Shown in pieces: positions 26,981 through 36,900 of a stretch of 64,000 bases of DNA (positions are counted from its first letter, which is position 1; each line of letters starts with the position of its first letter). This DNA comes from JACDAE01 sp963744875 (lineage in GTDB: Bacteria; Chloroflexota; Ktedonobacteria; Ktedonobacterales; Ktedonobacteraceae), in contig CAVUVQ010000010.1 in NCBI GenBank assembly GCA_963744875.1, positions 682,001 to 746,000 of the forward strand. Direction: 5' to 3'. A model generated the notes under the pieces. The model did no database searches. It worked only from the letters and a program-made list of their open reading frames with translations, and was not told the origin of the DNA. The position numbers were made by a program, and so were the translations under genes.

Positions 26981-28002
26981 TACTTAATGGCTCCACCCTT
27001 GAAACGACACCAACCCGCTTGCATTCACTGATCGACTCTTTTAAGGGAAAACGCGTCCTGGTCATTGGCGATATGGTGGCCGATCAATATTTAATCGGGC
27101 GACCGACGCGCATCTCGCGTGAAGCACCCGTCCTGATCCTTGAACTGGATGAAGAGCGCACTATTCCCGGTGGTGCCAGTAATGTTGCCGTGAACGCCAA
27201 TTCACTGGGCGCGGAAGTCTTTCTGACCGGGGTGGTCGGCGATGATCTTCCTGGTCAACAACTACGTAAAGCTATCGACGATCTGCATATGCATCAGGAG
27301 GGACTCTGCGTTGATGGGACGCGCCCTACCTCCACCAAAACGCGTATTATGGCTGGAAGTCCACAGATCGTTCAGCAGCACATCGTACGTATCGACCGCG
27401 TGGATACGTCGGAACTGATAGCTTCCTGCAAGCGGCAGATTCTTGATTATATCGAACATATGCTTCCTTCCATCGACGCGATCGTGCTCTCCGACTATGA
27501 GAATGGCGTTATCAGTCCTGATATTATTGAGGCATGTATTCCTGCCGCCCGTGCACTCAATAAAGTCATCGTTGTTGACTCGCATGGTTCCCTCTTCCGC
27601 TTCCAGGGCGTTACCGCGCTCACGCCCAATCAGCCAGAAGCAGAACTGACGCTGGGCATGACCATTACAAACCAGGCTGAGTTGAACGAAGCCGGGCAGC
27701 GTTTGCTCAGTGGAAGCAAGGCACATAGTGTGCTGATTACGCGTGGCAGCGAGGGCATGAGCTTATTTGAAGAGGGCAAGGCACCTCTTCACCTTCCCAT
27801 TCATACCCTGCCGTTCGCCAGCGAGATTGTAGATACCAATGGAGCAGGCGATACGGTTGCCGCAACATTCACGCTGGCATTGACGGCGGGAGCTGGTATG
27901 GCCGAGGCGGCGTATCTGGCTAATGCAGCGGCAGCACTTGTAGTCAGGCGGCTGGGCTGTGCCAGCAATACACCAGAAGAATTGATGAGCGTGCTCGGAT
28001 GA
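26977..28002 (+). CDS. hldE1: D-glycero-beta-D-manno-heptose-7-phosphate kinase-type protein
   Basis: A 341-residue PfkB-family sugar kinase matching the N-terminal half of HldE/RfaE: GKRVLVIGDMVADQYLIG, ISREAPVLILE, PGGASNVAVNANSLGAEV, and the anion hole with catalytic Asp in DTNGAGDTVAATF. It would phosphorylate heptose-7-phosphate at C1. It overlaps both neighbours by four bases, so translation is coupled to the adenylyltransferase that follows. Confidence 0.88.
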   Translation: MILNGSTLETTPTRLHSLIDSFKGKRVLVIGDMVADQYLIGRPTRISREAPVLILELDEERTIPGGASNVAVNANSLGAEVFLTGVVGDDLPGQQLRKAIDDLHMHQEGLCVDGTRPTSTKTRIMAGSPQIVQQHIVRIDRVDTSELIASCKRQILDYIEHMLPSIDAIVLSDYENGVISPDIIEACIPAARALNKVIVVDSHGSLFRFQGVTALTPNQPEAELTLGMTITNQAELNEAGQRLLSGSKAHSVLITRGSEGMSLFEEGKAPLHLPIHTLPFASEIVDTNGAGDTVAATFTLALTAGAGMAEAAYLANAAAALVVRRLGCASNTPEELMSVLG

Positions 28003-28511
28003 ACGAACTTTCCTCTCAACAGAAACTGATGCCACGTGCACTCCTCGCTGAAGAGGTGCATGCAAGACAGTATGCAGGAGAACTTGGCGTCTTCACCAAT
28101 GGTTGCTTCGATCTGCTGCACCTTGGTCATGTGCGCTACTTGCAGGAGGCACGCAACCTCGGCGACTTCCTGGTACTGGCATTGAACAGCGACGCCAGCA
28201 CACGTATCCTCAAGGGACCGGGACGCCCTCTCGTTCCAGAGGAAGAACGGGCCGAAATTCTGGCCGCACTCACGTGTATTGATTATGTAACGATCTTTGG
28301 CGAGACGACCGCGAGTGCCCTCATTGAATTGGTGCAACCGGCAATCTATGTAAAAGGCGGCGACTATGCAGGTGCCGGAAGTGATATACCAGATACCAGT
28401 CGGTTGCCTGAAGCAAAGGTAGTGCAGGCGTATGGTGGCAGTGTGCGGCTCATTCCGTATCTTCCACAGCATTCAACAACGGAACTGATCACAAAGATCA
28501 AACAGCTATAG
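27999..28511 (+). CDS. hldE2: D-glycero-beta-D-manno-heptose-1-phosphate adenylyltransferase-type protein
   Basis: A 170-residue cytidylyltransferase-fold protein matching the second half of HldE: TNGCFDLLHLGHVRYLQEAR with the HxGH nucleotide motif, LNSDASTRILKGPGRPLVPE, ERAEILAALTCIDYV, and YVKGGDY. It would make ADP-heptose. The separate kinase and transferase genes replace the fused enterobacterial enzyme. A nucleotide-heptose in a bacterium without lipopolysaccharide suggests heptose in a surface glycan or S-layer protein. Confidence 0.88.
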   Translation: MNELSSQQKLMPRALLAEEVHARQYAGELGVFTNGCFDLLHLGHVRYLQEARNLGDFLVLALNSDASTRILKGPGRPLVPEEERAEILAALTCIDYVTIFGETTASALIELVQPAIYVKGGDYAGAGSDIPDTSRLPEAKVVQAYGGSVRLIPYLPQHSTTELITKIKQL

Positions 28512-28567
28512 CAGTGCGTTGGGAGGAATGCTACTTATTTAGAGGTAGTATTAGGAGCTTTATAGGC

Positions 28568-30406
28568 ATGACAAAAAATTCTACTAAAAAAACACGACAT
28601 AAGAATACACATCCAAGAGGGAATAGCAAGGAAAAGGTACGTATAAAAGCGGCATCGATTGCAACGATTGCACAGGTTGAAGAAAGCACATTACCCATAG
28701 AGGAAACATCGGACGTTGAAGCACCTATCGAGGAAGCGGTACCTCATATTGAGGATGTGGCAGCGTCTCCGACGGGTATAGTTGAGCGAGCGCCGGGGGT
28801 GATAGTAGAAACAACTGAGACCACAGCTAAAAGTGGACGAGGGCACATTGTTAAATCGGCGGCGCTCATCTCTATTGGCAATCTGGGTAGTAGTTTGTTG
28901 GGGATGGTGCGGCAGATTGTTGTGACTTCGTTAGGCGCGGAATTTGCAGGTCCCTTCAACGCCGCCATCACACCGATCAATACTTTCTATCAGTTGCTCG
29001 TTAATGGTTCAACGGATGGTGCCCTTATACCAGTTTTTAATGAATATGCAGCACCTGAAAAGCGTCAGGAAATGCGACGAGTCGTATTTACCGTCGTGAA
29101 CTTGATTTTAATTATTGCAATAATCTCTTCCATTGTTTATGCTTTTGTCTCTCCCTGGCTCATCAATCATCTGGTATCGGATTTCACAACATCTGAAAAA
29201 CCACTCACACTTCTGTTTTCGCAGATTATTTTCTTTTCACTGATAGTGCTAGGTCCATTCGCCGTACTTCTGGCTGCTCTCTTCTCTCTCAAGGAGTTTG
29301 GTTGGCCGGCCTTTGCCACCGCTTCTTATCATGCGGGCATTATTTTGGGCGTAATAGTATTTTACTTTATCGGCTCACATTATATTGGCCCATTAGCCTT
29401 ACCGTTTGGTTTACTTATAGGTGCGACGGGCCAGCTCGTTCTGCTGCTACCGGGTATCCATACCCAGCGCCTCTACTATTTATTTGTATTGGATCTCAAA
29501 CATCCAGCACTACAGCGTATTATCAAGCTTTACTGGCCCATCGCAATTAGCTATGTTTTTTCTATGGTCATGGTTTTTCTAGACATTTATTTACAGCAAG
29601 CAACTCGTGATAAAGCAGCAGCAGTTACGGCGATGGCGGCGGCAACTACCTTAATTCAGTTCCCGGTAGGACTTGTAGCTCAGGCGCTCTCCGTTGCAGT
29701 TTTGCCTACACTCTCTCAACAGGCACGCGAGGGTAACGGCGAAGATTTCAAGGCTACACTGATGCTTGGTTTCCGTCTAGGCTTACTACTCATGATTCCT
29801 GCCATGACAGGATTACTCATACTACGCTTGCCAATTGTATACTTGATTTTTATGCACCATAATTATAATACAGCAAATGCTAACCTTACAGCTCTTGCGT
29901 TGCAAAATTATGCCTATCAGTTACCCTTTGTAGCACTTGACCAGCTACTCATTGCCGCGTTTTATGCGCGAAAAAACACGAAGGTGCCTGTAATTACGGG
30001 AATTGTCTGTTATCTTTTTTATCTTGTTGTAGCCCTCCCATTTTATAGAACTATTGGGGTGGCGGCCCTGGCGTTTGCAAACACGGTGCAAATTTCTGCG
30101 CAATCGATCATTCTGCTAATCCTTCTCAGAATGGCGATTGGCCCATTGAATATACGCAAGACCATTCCTACTATTCTGAAAATCGGTTTTGCGGCGCTCT
30201 TGATGGGTGTGGCGGCCTGGTTTGTGCAGTTGGGGCTTGCCCATGTCGCGCTCTTCTCGCTCAAGTCTATTCTGGGACAATTCCTGACCCTGATTATTGC
30301 TGGTGGGAGCGCGGTAGTGATTTATTTTGGTACTATTCTGCTATTCAAGGTGGAGGAGATTACGATGTTGAGGGGTATTGTGCGGGCAAAAGTTTTGCGC
30401 AGGTAA
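28568..30406 (+). CDS. murJ: lipid II flippase MurJ
   Basis: A polytopic membrane protein of about 612 residues that flips lipid-linked cell-wall precursors. After a charged, Thr/Glu-rich N-terminal extension of about 95 residues comes the MVF fold with GRGHIVKSAALISIGNLGSS, LGMVRQIVVTSLGAEFAG and about 14 helices. ATG 28568 is chosen because AGGAG lies ten bases upstream. It closes the envelope operon and is followed by a strong hairpin. The cargo might be lipid II or the glycan made by the upstream genes. Confidence 0.9.
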   Translation: MTKNSTKKTRHKNTHPRGNSKEKVRIKAASIATIAQVEESTLPIEETSDVEAPIEEAVPHIEDVAASPTGIVERAPGVIVETTETTAKSGRGHIVKSAALISIGNLGSSLLGMVRQIVVTSLGAEFAGPFNAAITPINTFYQLLVNGSTDGALIPVFNEYAAPEKRQEMRRVVFTVVNLILIIAIISSIVYAFVSPWLINHLVSDFTTSEKPLTLLFSQIIFFSLIVLGPFAVLLAALFSLKEFGWPAFATASYHAGIILGVIVFYFIGSHYIGPLALPFGLLIGATGQLVLLLPGIHTQRLYYLFVLDLKHPALQRIIKLYWPIAISYVFSMVMVFLDIYLQQATRDKAAAVTAMAAATTLIQFPVGLVAQALSVAVLPTLSQQAREGNGEDFKATLMLGFRLGLLLMIPAMTGLLILRLPIVYLIFMHHNYNTANANLTALALQNYAYQLPFVALDQLLIAAFYARKNTKVPVITGIVCYLFYLVVALPFYRTIGVAALAFANTVQISAQSIILLILLRMAIGPLNIRKTIPTILKIGFAALLMGVAAWFVQLGLAHVALFSLKSILGQFLTLIIAGGSAVVIYFGTILLFKVEEITMLRGIVRAKVLRR

Positions 30407-30407
30407 T

Positions 30408-30452
30408 ACACAGAAAAGGGAAACGTTTATTGAACATTTCCCTTTTCTGTGT
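30408..30452. terminator. perfect 16-bp inverted repeat ending the murJ operon
   Basis: Arms ACACAGAAAAGGGAAA (30408-30423) and its complement (30437-30452) begin one base after the murJ stop. The convergent hicB gene ends 18 bases further, so it can serve both directions. Confidence 0.75.
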
Positions 30453-30469
30453 ATTAATATAATCAAGCA

Positions 30470-30691
30470 TTAAGATGCAGCTTGATATTTCTGTGGTTTA
30501 TAGTGAGGCAAAGGCACTGGTTTACCTTCAGCTTGAGCAGCTTCAAGCCATGCACCTTTGGCAATCAAGACCTCTTTAAGCGCTTCTTCTGGAGTATCAC
30601 CAAAAGCGGAACAGAATTTAAGGTCTGGAATATCGGCAATATATCCTTCATCTTCATCGGAATAGAAGATATTAATGTGGTAATCCTTCAT
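30470..30691 (-). CDS. hicB: HicB-type antitoxin
   Basis: A 73-residue protein with the HicB core: DYHINIFYSDEDEGYIADIP, then DLKFCSAFGDTPEEALKEVL. It lacks an obvious DNA-binding tail. It binds and neutralises the HicA mRNA interferase encoded immediately upstream, with two bases between the genes. The toxin-first gene order is usual for hicAB. Confidence 0.85.
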   Translation of the reverse strand: MKDYHINIFYSDEDEGYIADIPDLKFCSAFGDTPEEALKEVLIAKGAWLEAAQAEGKPVPLPHYKPQKYQAAS

Positions 30692-30693
30692 CT

Positions 30694-30942
30694 CTAGTCT
30701 CCTAAATCAAGGTTATATCGTTCGACTAACTCCAGAAACTCACGAACTTGATAGGGTTTTGCTTTCCCATTCTTCGATTGTATATTGATAAGTTCGGGTA
30801 TTAATGGGTGAACAAAAATAAAGTGGCTTCCTCTTATTCGCGACAAGCTAAAACCAAAGGCTTCTACAAGCATAACCATTTCATGAAACGAGATATTCTT
30901 TGAACTAGCTAAAACTTTCTCCAGTAACTTTCTCTTATTCAT
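30694..30942 (-). CDS. hicA: HicA-type mRNA interferase toxin
   Basis: An 82-residue protein resembling HicA: EMVMLVEAFGFSLSRIRGSH, then FIFVHP with the catalytic His in the RGSHFIF strand, and KAKPYQVREFLELVERY at the end. It would cleave mRNA during translation when free of HicB. The N-terminus is somewhat longer than in the shortest HicA proteins. The pair sits alone between the murJ operon and the FIST gene. Confidence 0.82.
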   Translation of the reverse strand: MNKRKLLEKVLASSKNISFHEMVMLVEAFGFSLSRIRGSHFIFVHPLIPELINIQSKNGKAKPYQVREFLELVERYNLDLGD

Positions 30943-31168
30943 ACACTCTCCACATCATTATTCCCTACACTCTATTATACACTCTTCCCGAAAAATACTG
31001 AGAGGAAGAAACACACACCAGGATAGTACAAGCTGCCTCTCATCCATTCTTTTACCTAAAATACTACACAAGAAGCATTTTACTATTGATGATTTTTGAT
31101 GTATACTTATATAGTAAAAGATGTAATATACAAGCTAGCTGTTTATTTGGAAAAGTAGGAGTGTGGAA

Positions 31169-32329
31169 ATGAACGAGGTCACTATTGTACATACAGCCAT
31201 TGTTGACAGTCATCAGGCGGGTATTAGTCTGGGTTTACAGGTGCGTGAGAACTTGCTGGCACCACCTGATATCATTATTCTTTTTGCTGCTCCACAGTAT
31301 AAGCATGGTGAACTTTTGCGGGCGCTCAAGCAGAGTAGCCGGGCCAGGCTTATCATTGGTTGTTCATCAGCGGGTGAGTTCACAAGTTACGTACAAGGAA
31401 CGGGATTAGCGTGCGCTATTGCGCTGCATTCCAATGAGATGTCTTTTTCAATAGGGCTTGGTCGTGCCCTATCCAAAGATTGCGAGGAAGCGGCCAGGGG
31501 CGTTGTAACAGGCTTTCAGCATTCCGCGCCATGGAATTATAAGTATCATACGCTCCTGATGCTGGCTGATGCGTCGAGTGGTTGTGTAGAGGCCATTGTG
31601 CAAAAGCTTACGCTATTAACAGGAGGGATATACGAAATTTTTGGAGGGGGAGCAGGAGACAATGCCCAATTTTCCTATACACCAGTGTTCTATGACACAG
31701 AAGTAGTAACGGATGCGGTTGTCACGTTGGCAATACATTCCCGTAAGCCAATGGGGATTGGGGTCCAGCATGGATGGCGTCCAGCGGGTCTTCCAATGGA
31801 TATTACCTATGCCAAAGGGCTGGAACTGATCAATCTAGATGGTAAGCCAGCAGTAGAAGCATTCCGCATGCATGCTAAAAGTAGTGGACAGGTATTTGAC
31901 GAGGAAAATCCACTTCCTTTCTTTCTGCACAACTGTCTTGGTATTGAGGGGGCAGGTTATCACCTGCGTGTTCCGGTTGCTATCAATGCCGATGGCTCAC
32001 TCCACTTCGCTACTGAAATTCCTACAAGCGGTACAGTTGTTATTATGAACGCTCATTCTACCTCACCGATTACAGCGGCTCGTGATGCGACTAATGAAGC
32101 GCTGCGTAAATTGTATGGTTGTAAGCCAGCATTTGGACTCTTTTTTGACTGTGTGGCAACACGCATCAAGCTGGGGACAGGTTTTGGTTGTGAGCTTGCG
32201 GCGGTGCAGAACATACTTGGGGATGTGCCCTTTGCCGGGTGCAATACCCATGGACAGATTGCACGCCATCATGCCCAGTTCAGCAGTTTCCATAATTGTA
32301 CGGCTGTAGTCTGCCTCATTCCTGAGTAG
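31169..32329 (+). CDS. FIST-domain sensory protein
   Basis: A 386-residue cytosolic protein with the N- and C-terminal FIST domains, proposed to bind small ligands such as amino acids. Seen: LIIGCSSAGEFTSYV, the glycine-rich GGGAGDNAQFSYTPVFYD, PMGIGVQHGWRP, and in the C-half AFGLFFDCVATRIKL with PFAGCNTHGQIA. There is no output domain, so it must act through a partner. ATG 31169 has AGGAG seven bases upstream. Confidence 0.87.
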   Translation: MNEVTIVHTAIVDSHQAGISLGLQVRENLLAPPDIIILFAAPQYKHGELLRALKQSSRARLIIGCSSAGEFTSYVQGTGLACAIALHSNEMSFSIGLGRALSKDCEEAARGVVTGFQHSAPWNYKYHTLLMLADASSGCVEAIVQKLTLLTGGIYEIFGGGAGDNAQFSYTPVFYDTEVVTDAVVTLAIHSRKPMGIGVQHGWRPAGLPMDITYAKGLELINLDGKPAVEAFRMHAKSSGQVFDEENPLPFFLHNCLGIEGAGYHLRVPVAINADGSLHFATEIPTSGTVVIMNAHSTSPITAARDATNEALRKLYGCKPAFGLFFDCVATRIKLGTGFGCELAAVQNILGDVPFAGCNTHGQIARHHAQFSSFHNCTAVVCLIPE

Positions 32330-32335
32330 AAAGGG

Positions 32336-32626
32336 TCAAAAGGTTCTTTGTGAACGTTTGAATTGCGTTTGTATGCGAACAATGAGCCAGGGAAGAATGA
32401 TGACGGCGGCGATAGTTATCCAGAGAGCGGTTGCGATGGAGAAAAGTCTTCCGAAAAGGAGGGCACCGAGCCAGCCGCTACAAAAGGAGAGGATCGCGCC
32501 GATCAGCAGGAACGTGAGGAGGTCAAGTCCCTTAGAGCGTGACCAGAGGGCAGGCTGCAGGCGAGCCATGTATACCATGAAACCAATGAGTATACCCATA
32601 CAGAACCAGATAAGTGGTAGTAGCAA
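32336..32626 (-). CDS. small three-helix membrane protein
   Basis: A 96-residue protein with hydrophobic segments at about 3-20, 35-60 and 65-85 and a basic C-terminus (IQTQFKRSQRTF). No family recognised. It lies 20 bp downstream of the alpha/beta hydrolase on the same strand and is probably in its transcript. Confidence 0.55.
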   Translation of the reverse strand: MLLPLIWFCMGILIGFMVYMARLQPALWSRSKGLDLLTFLLIGAILSFCSGWLGALLFGRLFSIATALWITIAAVIILPWLIVRIQTQFKRSQRTF

Positions 32627-32646
32627 ACGTGCACCTCCATCTTTTA

Positions 32647-33852
32647 TTATGAACTGGCGACCAGTATTTTATTCAACAGACTAAAAAGATGAGAGCCATC
32701 TCCGAGGATGAGTCCGAGATTAGAGTTCGCACGCACCTCGACATGGTTAAAAATGTGAAACTCGACGTAATCATAAGGATGATGGAGTTTAGAGAGAGCT
32801 GTTGCGAAAGCCCGTGATTTGGTGACTGGAACAAGGGTATCATTGCGGTCATGCAACAGGTATACAGGAGCAAGAAGTTGTTGAAGCACACGACCGGGCG
32901 AAAGCCTGGCTAATTGTACATGGATAGCAGGTGGGAGTGCCGCAATATTTGTTTCGACGCGTTGCGGCTCGTCCCCTATAAGCAGATGATAGGCGGCTTG
33001 AGCGCCGGGAGAGAGCGAGCTGATCTCGTTCGTCGCCAGGGGAGTATTTGTGCTGACGGCGTTACCAATCAGATCTTGCTCATTCTGGGCAAAATCTTGC
33101 GTGATAATATTGGAGATGGTCTGAAGGGGCACAATGTTTGGAATCCACTTCTCCTGTTTGCCATCAATATCTAATGCGCGTCGACCAAAAGCACGCAGCA
33201 GACTGGTTGTATTGAAGTAGCCGCCGAAGAGGGTAAGATAAGCAACCTGCGTGCGAATGCGAGGATCAGCGGCGGCGAAGCAGGCCAGAGGTACACCGCC
33301 ACTAAATGCAATGATGCCACTATGGCTATGTTGCATGCCGGGGAGATGGCTCAGCGCATTGAATGCCTGTACGGTCGCGTCGCTATCCTGCGCGGTGATC
33401 ATATAATTTGCGAGTGCGGGTGTCAGCATATCCATAACCACGAGTCCGGCGCGAGCCATTTCCTGCGAAAGGTTCACCAGTTGCGGATCGCGTCGATTAT
33501 CGCCGACACCTGGAATGATTAAGACGCCGCTACGGGCAGCGGCAAACAGCGGTGCAGGAGTTGTGGGCTGATAAACATCCAGGTTTACCGTTCCGGTGGC
33601 GGAAGGGACCGTCATCTGAGTATGGCTGATGGGATCGCCTGTGAGGGCCAGAGGAGCCGATTGGGATGTGCTGAGCAGGGCGGGCAAGATCAATGCGGAA
33701 CGGACGGTGGCCCATCCCAGGGGGAGACAGGAAAGAAAAAAGCCTGCCGCGAATAAAAGGAGCAGGGCGATACGGAATACGAGTATCGGGGATCTACGCG
33801 AACGGCGCGGGGTGGCAAGCTGCTTGTCTTCTGCGGTCTGTAGATTTTCCAT
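32647..33852 (-). CDS. membrane-anchored alpha/beta hydrolase
   Basis: A 401-residue protein with one N-terminal membrane helix (about 25-50) after a basic head (RRSRRS). The hydrolase part has GVLIIPGVGDNRRDPQLVNL and the nucleophile elbow SGIIAFSGGVPLACF (pattern A-F-S-G-G). Asp lies in LLHDRNDTLVPVTKSRAF, and the late His in FHIFNHVEVR. The Ser, Asp and His are therefore all present. It probably acts outside the cytoplasm. Substrate unknown. Confidence 0.75.
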   Translation of the reverse strand: MENLQTAEDKQLATPRRSRRSPILVFRIALLLLFAAGFFLSCLPLGWATVRSALILPALLSTSQSAPLALTGDPISHTQMTVPSATGTVNLDVYQPTTPAPLFAAARSGVLIIPGVGDNRRDPQLVNLSQEMARAGLVVMDMLTPALANYMITAQDSDATVQAFNALSHLPGMQHSHSGIIAFSGGVPLACFAAADPRIRTQVAYLTLFGGYFNTTSLLRAFGRRALDIDGKQEKWIPNIVPLQTISNIITQDFAQNEQDLIGNAVSTNTPLATNEISSLSPGAQAAYHLLIGDEPQRVETNIAALPPAIHVQLARLSPGRVLQQLLAPVYLLHDRNDTLVPVTKSRAFATALSKLHHPYDYVEFHIFNHVEVRANSNLGLILGDGSHLFSLLNKILVASS

Positions 33853-33949
33853 CTGTGCATTTATTTCCTCTGCTGAGATTTTATTGTTCTTTATCTATTC
33901 ATACGTAGCATTATGCACAGTTTATCACCAACCGTATTGACCAGCTTTG

Positions 33950-36900
33950 TTATTGATAGCGCAATGCTTCGGCAGGAGTGATTCTACCGGCTTGCCATGC
34001 TGGCAATACTGCACCTAGTAGTGAGGAAAGGAAGGAGATGCCAACGATGATGCCCAGTTGTTGCCAGGGGATGGTAAACACCAGGGCGGTCTGATATTGC
34101 TCGAAGAAGTTGACGGCGAAGATATTGTGCGCTAGAACCAGGCCAAGAATGATGCCTAATACGCTTCCCAGTACACCGATCGTAAAGGATTCGAGCAGGA
34201 AGGCCCCTTGTATCAGGCGACGTGGGCAACCGAGAGCTCGCAACATACCAATCTGCTGGCGGCGTTCAATGACTGCACGCGTACCTGTAATTGCCAGGGC
34301 AGCGACACCCAGCAGCAGCGTCATAGCCACCACGCCTAGCAGGACATTGCTGAGCAGAATACGTGGGCCACGGATTTGCAAGATGGCATCCTGTAATACA
34401 GTCGTCTCCAGGCCATTGTCCAGGTAGGCTGAGCCAAGCGCCAGCGCGAGAGTGCGTGCATTCTGTCCAGGTGCGACCTTAAAGTAATAGGTTTGCATCT
34501 CAGGTTGAGTTGGATCGATGCCCGTTCCGACGCTGGCGGCACTGGCGGCTCCACGCTGGATATACAAGCCGAAGTGATCGCTATTACTATTATCGACAAT
34601 GCCAATAACTGTCAGTTTCATTGCCTGCTGCAATTGCGTACCGGTCACCCAGAGTGGCACGGCTGGAAAAGTTGTATCGCCCTGATACACACCACTCAGG
34701 GCAAAAGTTATATTTGGGTCGAGGCCGGGAGGAGTTGCGGGAGACCCTGCATTGGTCGCCGTAGGAGAATTAGGATCGTAAACAGGCGAATTGGTGCTTG
34801 CGTTCGGATTATAGGGCAGAGCACTACTATCAATCAGAGCATAGTTGGGATGCGTCTGCAATGCTTGCCAGACGGCGCTATCGCTGTTAAATCCCTTTGC
34901 GCGTGCCGTAAGGTGTAAGCCGTAGCCCTGCAAGAAAGCGCCGCTGATCAATTGAGCTGGATAGAACGACCAGCGTGGTGCGATGGAACTGGGTTGAATG
35001 ACGCCGATGTCCGTTGTACTACGCACGCCAATGGCGGAGAAAGCGCCGGGATTGATGCCATGTTGTGCCAGTGATGTAGTCAGGTCTGGCAACGATTTGA
35101 AATAGGCCGTAGCCTGGATATCATAGCCGCCCGTCTGCACATTAATGTTCGTGTATGTGTTCGTCATGGCGTTGGTAATAACGGCCATTACCGTCATAGC
35201 AAAAACAACCAGGCTGAACATCACCACACTCAAGCCGGTGCGAAAACGGCGCTGTAACGGGTATGCCGAGGCCAGGCGTGACATAGCATAAACGCCAGGG
35301 AAGCCTGAAACGAGGGCCAACAATGGATTGGCAAACAGGTGTGCATTAACAATAATAGCCCAGGCGGTGCCCAGCACCATCATCAGCCCGGCGACAAAAA
35401 AGATCTCAATGCCACCCTGGAAGCGGGGCAGGCCCAGGGAGGCCAGCACATCAAATGGCAGAGCCCAATACGCCATCAGAGCCAATCCCACAACGGCTGC
35501 AAAGATACCGGACAGAACTCTACGACGGTCGCGGGGACGCTCACGATGTAGAAGCGATGCGAACAAGAGAACCAGGCTTTCCAGGACTGCTTTTATCAGA
35601 AGGGCACCCCCTACGATTAGCAGTGAGAGGCCAAGGGAGAAGAGGATAATCTGCGTACTTTCTAATCCCTGTTGGAGCAACCAGATGCCAGCCAGTAGCG
35701 GCAGAAAGCCCAGGCGTATGAGGGTGGCGACAAAGCGAACGAGAATATCGGGAATCAGTTCAAGAAAGACACGGCGGAAACGACGAGCGTTTTTTTGCAC
35801 CAATGCATCGCCGCCCTGACGAAGCAATTGGAAGAGACGAGCGCCTAATTCCCCTAATGTAAAGGTTGCACGTCCAGGCTCAGGCAGGTCGCGCATGGCC
35901 TCAACGACCGTCATACGACTGACGAGCCAGGATGAGATAGCGACGGAGCAGAAGGTGAAGATTACACCCAGGCAGTATGCAATAATCAGGCTATGTGGCT
36001 CAAATGTCAATTTGAGGGGGAAGTTAAAGCTTTGCAATAATGGGCCAAGCAGGGCAACCAGCGCAACGCCAGCCAGCAGGCCAAAGAGCAGACCAACGAA
36101 AGAGGCCAGGAGATCATAGACCGTACCCTCAAAGAGGAACATGAGAATGAGGTGGCGACGTTGCACACCAATTGCACGTGCCATGCCCATCTCTGAACGG
36201 CGTTCGGCTGCCAGCAACACAAAAATCAGAAAGATGAGGAGCAGGCCAATTGCCAGAGCGAAGAGGGTAAAGAGAGCAAAGATGCGCGTGAAGATATCTT
36301 CCGCGTTCTGCGATGCCAGTACACCCTGTTCTTTCACCTGAATGACATGAACAAAATCGCGCGGAATCCACTGATTTAACGTATCGGTCACGTTCTCTGA
36401 GAGATCCAGGCCACTCAGGCCGGTGCCATGATTGGCAACATAGATCTCGTTAATAGCATCGGGGTCATGTTCAATGCGCCGGAAGTAATCGACCTGAGAG
36501 AGGATATAAGGACCATCACCGACCAGGCCACCATTATTCACAACGGCAGCGACATGCATGACGTAGCGTTGACCTTGCCAGCGTTGCGAATACAGGTAGA
36601 GGGTATCGCCGGGCTTTGCATTCAGCAATTGAGCAAGTGTCTGATTCAGGTAGACGCCATCAGATGGAAGGGCTGCAATGGTGAGCTGGCGTTTGTTGGC
36701 GATATTCTGCATGCCACCAAAGCTGCGTTCACTGCCGGCGATGACGCCCAGTGCAGTCACTTGCGAACGTACCTGGCGTGAAGTCTGGTCGGCGACCAGA
36801 AGATTTTGTTCGCGCAAGGCTGCTGCGACAGCAGCAATAGAAGAGGCTTGAGGAGCCTGGCGAGCAATGCCATAATACACTCTATCAGGATACAGACCAG

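Noticed and set aside
30470..30942. RelE- or MazF-type toxin-antitoxin
   Set aside because: Motifs and size match HicB and HicA better.
35328..35819. 163-codon plus-strand ORF inside the FtsX permease gene
   Set aside because: Arg/Ser-rich composition typical of an antisense shadow of a hydrophobic gene.
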